From positions 5,895 through 69,894 of the forward strand of contig CAAGBI010000070.1 of NCBI GenBank assembly GCA_900768015.1: DNA of 64,000 bases. Direction: 5' to 3'. Below, piece after piece: positions 59,624 through 64,000 of this stretch. The notes below the pieces were generated by a model. That model searched no databases, had not been told where the DNA came from, and saw nothing but the letters and a program-made list of their open reading frames with translations. A program made the translations under genes and the position numbers. Source of the stretch: an uncultured Alistipes sp. GTDB lineage: Bacteria > Bacteroidota > Bacteroidia > Bacteroidales > Rikenellaceae. Every line of letters starts with the position of its first letter. The first letter of the stretch is position 1.

Positions 59624-62551
59624 ATGAGAAAATTTTTACTAACTACACTATGTGCCCTTCTCTCGCTGAGTGCCTTTGCTCAGATGGGAGGTATGAAGGG
59701 TGTGGTCGTGTCGCGCGAGACGCGCGAGCCGATTGGTGGAGTTGCCATTGCAGTAAATGGCATCGCCATCAACACCACGACAAACGATAATGGTGAGTTC
59801 GTGATTGAGGGCTTGGAGCCTGGTCAGTATTTGCTGACATTGTCGGCTTACGAGTTCGAGGATCTCGAGCTTATGGTGCGTGTGAAGGAGCTTGTTCACG
59901 ACATGCAGAACATCTACATGATTCCTGCGGGCGTGACCGCCATCGACGACTCGGCATTTGCTGAACTCGACACCGATGTTGAGAATGCGGGCGATGCTCA
60001 GGCTATGCCCTCGGCACTCTCGGCATCGAAGGATATCTTCAACAACATTGCGTCGTATCGCTTCTCGGAGATGCGCTTCAATGTGCGTGGCTACGACTCG
60101 CAGTATCAGGATGTATATCTCAATGGCATCCGCTTCAACGATGCGCTAACGGGCTATGGCCCATGGTCGTTGTGGAGTGGTCTTAACGATGCTACACGCA
60201 ACCAGGAGACTACATCGGGCTTGCAGTCATCGGACTTCGGTTTGGGTGGCATCGCTGGTACTACGAACATCAACGCACGCGCTTCGCAGCTCCGTAAGGG
60301 TTTCCGTGCAAGCGTGGTTAACTCTACGCAGCTCTACCGCTTCCGCGTTATGGTAAGCTACGCCTCTGGTCAGCTCGACAACGGCTGGTCGTACGGCTTT
60401 ACGCTCTCTACTCGTCAGGGAGGTAATGGCTATGTTAATGGCGTTTATTACAATGCCTATGGCTACTTCTTCTCTGCTGAGAAGATATTTAATAGTCGCC
60501 ACCGCCTCTCGGCAACCATCATGGGTGCTCCCACACAGCGTGGTGCGCAGCAGGCATCAACACAGGAGGCTTACGACCTTTGGGGCGACAACTACTACAA
60601 CCCCAATGTAGGTTTGCAGAATGGCAAGGAGCGCAACTCGCGTGTACGCCGCATGCACGAGCCTATCGCCATGCTTAACTACAACTGGCAGATTAGCGAG
60701 AACACATCGCTCGCAGTTGCTACATCGGTGCGCTTCGGTTTCAATGGCTACTCGGCACTTACATGGTATAAGGGTGAGGATCCCCGTCCCGACTACTACC
60801 GCGTATTGCCCTCATACTATGGCGACCGCCTTGAGCGCCGTATGATACTCAACAACTTCGCAGAGGCAAACGAGATGACACTCCCATTCTCGAATATCGA
60901 CCTCGAGACCGATAAGGCGAAGTATATCGAGTACATGCAGAACTGGGATGGTTACATCGACTTTGACGGCTTGATGCAGAACAACATGATGGGCGAGGTT
61001 AACAATCTATATGGCGAGGGTCACCGCGCTGCATATATGATTGAGGAGCGCCACACCGACCAGATTGACTATAACTTTGCTGCGCAGCTCAACCACATCT
61101 TCCGTGGTGGCTCGAAGCTAACGGCTGGTGTTCGTGCTCGCGTAAACCGCACAGAGTACTACTCAACTGTTAAGGACTTGCTTGGTGGCGACTACTGGTT
61201 GGATGTCGATAAGTTTGCAGAGCGCGACTTCGGTAACAACACCGTATCTTACCAGAACAACATGGCGTACTATCGTGAGCATGGCCACGCACAGGCTGTT
61301 AAGGAGGGTGACAAGTATAACTACGACTACTATGCACATGTTCGTCAGGGTCAGCTTTGGGCTATGTACGATGTTGCTGCGGGTGGCTTCTCTGCAAATA
61401 TCGGTGCCGAGGTAGGCTTCTCAAGCCTCTGGCGCGAGGGTCTTTGGGAGAAGGGTCTCTTCCTCAATGAGAATGCTGGTGGCGACCGTGGTATGACATC
61501 ATTTGGCGACTCGGATAAGGTTAATAGCCTCACATATAAGGGCAAAGTCAACCTTTCATATCGCTTCTCAGGTTCGCACTCTATCGAGGCAAATGCTACA
61601 ATCATGCAGAACGCTCCGATGTTCAACAACGCCTTTGTTTCGGCGCGTACTCGTAACCAGATTACTCCAGGCCTCAGCCCCGAGCGCATCTACGGTTTCG
61701 ACATCTCGTATAACCTTAACACACCTTGGGTGCGTGCCCGCCTCTCGGCATACTACACACAGATGATGGACCAGTCGAAGGTTATCTCGTTCTATGACGA
61801 CACGCAGAGCTCATTCACTAACTTCGCAATGTCGGGCATCGACAAGCGCTATATGGGTGTTGAGTTGGGCTTGAGCGTGCCTATTGCGTGGGGTCTCTCA
61901 TTGCAGGGTGCTGTGAGCCTCGGCGACTACATCTACACATCTAACCCCGAGTTCACACAGATGATTGACAACTCGGCAACAGATGTCGTGCACAGCGTGG
62001 TAAACTGGAAGGGTATGAAGGTAGAGAGCACACCTCAGACGGCTATCAATGTGGGTCTTAACTTCCGCGGCCCTAACAACTGGTACGCATCGTTGGATTT
62101 CAACTACTACGATCGCTTGTACCTCTCGATGAACCCTATGTACCGCACGCAGTACTTGGAGAATGAGATTAAGCGCATCTATGACTGGAACAACCTTGAG
62201 ACTGGTCGCCAGAAGGCTGCTGTAGTGGAGGTTATTGACGGCATCCGCGCTCAGGAGGAGTTGGGCGATGCCTACACCCTAAGCGCAAGCATCGGCAAGA
62301 ACTTCCGTATCAAGTATAAGTACACCCTCGGCTTCAGCCTTCAGGTGAACAACATCCTTAATAACCAGACAATCCGTACGGGTGGTTACGAGCAGATGCG
62401 TCTGAATAAGCTCTCTGACCCTATCATCTTCCCCGACAACGAGGGTAGCATGACTATTGTCAAGAAGCCTACAACATATTCGCGCTTCGACTCGAAGTAC
62501 TTCTACATGAACGGCTTTAACTACTACCTTAATATTTACTTTAGATTCTAA
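59624..62551 (+). CDS. TonB-dependent outer membrane receptor
   Basis: A 975-residue outer membrane protein: signal peptide (LLTTLCALLSLSAFAQ), carboxypeptidase-like regulatory domain (about 23-105, KGVVVSRETREPIGGVAIAV, NDNGEFVIEGLEPGQYLLTL), plug (about 130-230, RFNVRGYDSQYQDVYLNGIR), then a 22-strand-type barrel ending in NIYFRF with terminal Phe. No SusD gene accompanies it, unlike glycan PULs. Given its neighbours it probably imports oligonucleotides, nucleosides or bound metal; substrate not known. Confidence 0.92.
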   Translation: MRKFLLTTLCALLSLSAFAQMGGMKGVVVSRETREPIGGVAIAVNGIAINTTTNDNGEFVIEGLEPGQYLLTLSAYEFEDLELMVRVKELVHDMQNIYMIPAGVTAIDDSAFAELDTDVENAGDAQAMPSALSASKDIFNNIASYRFSEMRFNVRGYDSQYQDVYLNGIRFNDALTGYGPWSLWSGLNDATRNQETTSGLQSSDFGLGGIAGTTNINARASQLRKGFRASVVNSTQLYRFRVMVSYASGQLDNGWSYGFTLSTRQGGNGYVNGVYYNAYGYFFSAEKIFNSRHRLSATIMGAPTQRGAQQASTQEAYDLWGDNYYNPNVGLQNGKERNSRVRRMHEPIAMLNYNWQISENTSLAVATSVRFGFNGYSALTWYKGEDPRPDYYRVLPSYYGDRLERRMILNNFAEANEMTLPFSNIDLETDKAKYIEYMQNWDGYIDFDGLMQNNMMGEVNNLYGEGHRAAYMIEERHTDQIDYNFAAQLNHIFRGGSKLTAGVRARVNRTEYYSTVKDLLGGDYWLDVDKFAERDFGNNTVSYQNNMAYYREHGHAQAVKEGDKYNYDYYAHVRQGQLWAMYDVAAGGFSANIGAEVGFSSLWREGLWEKGLFLNENAGGDRGMTSFGDSDKVNSLTYKGKVNLSYRFSGSHSIEANATIMQNAPMFNNAFVSARTRNQITPGLSPERIYGFDISYNLNTPWVRARLSAYYTQMMDQSKVISFYDDTQSSFTNFAMSGIDKRYMGVELGLSVPIAWGLSLQGAVSLGDYIYTSNPEFTQMIDNSATDVVHSVVNWKGMKVESTPQTAINVGLNFRGPNNWYASLDFNYYDRLYLSMNPMYRTQYLENEIKRIYDWNNLETGRQKAAVVEVIDGIRAQEELGDAYTLSASIGKNFRIKYKYTLGFSLQVNNILNNQTIRTGGYEQMRLNKLSDPIIFPDNEGSMTIVKKPTTYSRFDSKYFYMNGFNYYLNIYFRF

Positions 62552-62562
62552 CTGCTAAACTG

Positions 62563-63807
62563 ATGAATATTATGAAACTAAACAGATTATTTGCATTGGT
62601 TGCTGTAGCAGTTATGACTGTTGGCTGCTACGAGAAATTCGAGGAGGTTGCACCACGCCCCGTGTTTACAGATGATTCATTCGAGGCAATGTTCCCCGAT
62701 GCTGAGCGCATCACTATCTTGGAACTTAAAGAGGCATTCGGCGAGATCTCGAATACGGGTGTTAATAGCGCATGGAGCAACACGAAGTACAAGCTTATCG
62801 GCGAGGACATCTTCGCAGGTCGCGATGTATATATTAAGGGTAAGGTTATCTCTAACGACGAGGAGGGTAACATCTACAAGTCGTTGCATATCCAGGACCC
62901 CACTGCGGGTATCGAGCTTAAGTTGAACAACAATGTAGGCATCCGCTATAAGTATGGCTCATGGGTCTATGTACGCCTTACTGACCTCTATTTGGGTAAC
63001 TATCGCATGATGCTCTCGTTGGGTGGCGCGCCCTCGGAGTCGTGGAACAAGGCGGGTGAGCATAAGTACTATGCGAACTCAAACCTCGAGCTTCAGGAGG
63101 TCGTTGACCGCTATGTGTTTGCTGGCGAGCAGGATGTGCTTAATGTGGGCACTTACGACGAGTGGTTGGCAGACCCATATTCTGTGGATATTATCACCGT
63201 AACTCCCGAGAACTACACCACGGTATTGCCTAATAGCAAGCAGCGCGAGAAGATGTTCGGCCGTTTGATTCGCTTCGAGGACCTCGAGTGCCACTATGCT
63301 GGTGTCGCAAACCAGGATGGCGTGACTAACCCAGGCTTGAAGAGCGGCTCGTTTGAGAATATCTATCCAAGCTGGCTCTATACCGATCCTCGCCCCACGG
63401 TATCAAAGCCATGGTACCACTGGGCATTCAAGGAGGAGATTACAGGCCGCAGCCTCTATGGCTCGGTATGCTTCACTTACGACCATAGTGCAACGGTATG
63501 CTCTGCAAATGGAGTCTACGCATTGCGCACAAGTGGTTACTCGCGTTTTGCACGCCGAAATGTATGTAAGGATGGCGAGCGAGCTACAATCACCGCAATC
63601 TACGGCATCTACGCTCAGCGTTCCGATTATAAGGGTAATGCCGATGACTATGCCTCTTACCAGTTGACCATCAGCAGTTTCTCAGATATTGAGTTTGCAA
63701 ATGGCGAGGATGCCTTGTTGACTGATGAGCAGGTCGCAGCGATGACAACCGAGGATATGAAGACGGTGCCCTGGATAGACGAAGAGGGCGAGTCTGAGTA
63801 TAACTAA
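62563..63807 (+). CDS. DUF5689 lipoprotein
   Basis: A 414-residue lipoprotein (lipobox TVGC, Cys at about 22, then YEKFEE). The DUF5689 region has an OB-like core: DVYIKGKVISNDEEGNIYKS, HIQDPTAGIELKLNNN, YKYGSWVYVRLTDLYLGNY. It likely sits at the outer surface as the partner of the TonB receptor encoded 11 bp upstream, in the place taken by SusD in sugar systems. An in-frame ATG at 62572 is an alternative start. Confidence 0.85.
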   Translation: MNIMKLNRLFALVAVAVMTVGCYEKFEEVAPRPVFTDDSFEAMFPDAERITILELKEAFGEISNTGVNSAWSNTKYKLIGEDIFAGRDVYIKGKVISNDEEGNIYKSLHIQDPTAGIELKLNNNVGIRYKYGSWVYVRLTDLYLGNYRMMLSLGGAPSESWNKAGEHKYYANSNLELQEVVDRYVFAGEQDVLNVGTYDEWLADPYSVDIITVTPENYTTVLPNSKQREKMFGRLIRFEDLECHYAGVANQDGVTNPGLKSGSFENIYPSWLYTDPRPTVSKPWYHWAFKEEITGRSLYGSVCFTYDHSATVCSANGVYALRTSGYSRFARRNVCKDGERATITAIYGIYAQRSDYKGNADDYASYQLTISSFSDIEFANGEDALLTDEQVAAMTTEDMKTVPWIDEEGESEYN

Positions 63808-63825
63808 ACTGAAAATACTCACTTT

Positions 63826-63874
63826 AAGAGGCTGACTAATTGCGCGCAAGGGCTTGAAGTCAGCCTCTTTTGTA
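63826..63874 (+). terminator. Terminator of the nuclease/receptor locus
   Basis: A 12-base stem AAGAGGCTGACT/AGTCAGCCTCTT with a 20-base loop that itself contains TGCGCGCA, followed by TTGTAT. Confidence 0.85.
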
Positions 63875-64000
63875 TATATATGTTTGACAATGATAAAAAA
63901 AAATGAGAGTGAATAAAAAGAGTATTTTGTCGTTACGCTTGCCCTCAAAATGCTCATTTACGCTCAGTAAACTCCGCTTTTTCGGGCTTCGCAAGCCTAA
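63875..64000. other. Right-edge intergenic sequence
   Basis: AT-rich DNA and then a stretch (63930-64000) with a mixed composition unlike a coding start; no gene can be called before the edge. The last 60 bp resemble short repeated intergenic sequences common in Bacteroidales genomes, from memory only. Confidence 0.35.

Noticed and set aside
59624..63807. Classic SusC/SusD glycan utilisation pair
   Set aside because: The second gene is a DUF5689 lipoprotein without SusD helical repeats, and no glycoside hydrolase or glycan sensor gene is present.
1..64000. CRISPR array, prophage, toxin-antitoxin or restriction system
   Set aside because: No regularly spaced repeats, phage structural genes, or recognisable toxin, antitoxin or methyltransferase-restriction genes were found; the only methyltransferase is an rRNA enzyme.

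Overview
This window is a piece of a Bacteroidota chromosome, most likely order Bacteroidales and possibly Alistipes-like (the genus is an inference). Evidence: the Bacteroidota promoter signature (TTTG or near match, about 19-20 bp, TAnnTTTG) recurs upstream of many genes. Gene order is typical of the phylum (bamD - RNAP omega - coaBC - recN; sigma-54 activator - lptE - TPR - secG; rpsF-rpsR-rplI). There are Bacteroidota-restricted families (DUF4301, BACON and DUF5689 lipoproteins, a TonB-dependent receptor with a carboxypeptidase-like N-terminal domain), a 2-oxoacid:ferredoxin oxidoreductase, and a V/A-type ATPase. I see no rRNA, CRISPR array, prophage or intact insertion sequence; two tRNA genes (His, Leu) are present.

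Layout. 1-3101 (minus): recN (cut by the left edge), coaBC, RNAP omega, bamD. 3148-3376: non-coding stretch with degenerate CCCTAA/TAGGG repeats. 3463-4550 (minus): ribosomal protein operon rpsF-rpsR-rplI. 4683-8505 (minus): rubredoxin, then an envelope operon (HU-like membrane protein, sigma-54 activator, LptE, TPR protein, SecG). 8724-11898 (minus): small HTH protein and the four-gene oxidoreductase. 12141-14261 (minus): tRNA-His, glutathione peroxidase, rimM, rpsP. 14435-15704: Hsp20 (+) and two small membrane proteins (-). 15834-21413 (+): trkA, deoxynucleoside kinase, rRNA methyltransferase, MerR regulator, NIF3-like protein, zinc-ribbon coiled-coil protein. 21713-23035 (-): an acyltransferase-like gene with foreign-looking codon use, flanked by an imperfect direct repeat and lying beside tRNA-Leu. 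23549-33922 (-): yjbR, ispF, AddA/AddB-type helicase-nuclease, DUF2807 protein, HAD phosphatase, two tandem M23 peptidases. 34035-38203 (+): alaS, gpmI. 38281-39714 (-): DUF4301. 39807-44042 (+): murB, tilS, holA, a class IV aminotransferase-like protein. 44057-45151 (-): ROK kinase. 45366-52993 (+): V/A-ATPase operon E-DUF2764-A-B-D-I-K. 53095-54111 (-): ruvB. 54342-63807 (+): exported nuclease/receptor locus.

The region most like a coherent under-described system is 54342-63807: a lipoprotein with a BACON-like domain, two copies of a ~187-residue module and OB-like segments; a DRGH-type DNA/RNA endonuclease lipoprotein; a secreted endonuclease/exonuclease/phosphatase-fold enzyme; a TonB-dependent receptor without a SusD partner; and a DUF5689 lipoprotein. 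It reads as a cell-surface nucleic-acid capture, cutting and uptake locus; the role is inferred. Other points of interest are two divergent promoter pairs with -7 boxes exactly 12 bp apart, two probable leaderless mRNAs, a class IV aminotransferase-like protein missing its lysine, sodium-type ligands in the ATPase rotor subunit, and similar acidic Ala/Glu tails on three unrelated proteins.
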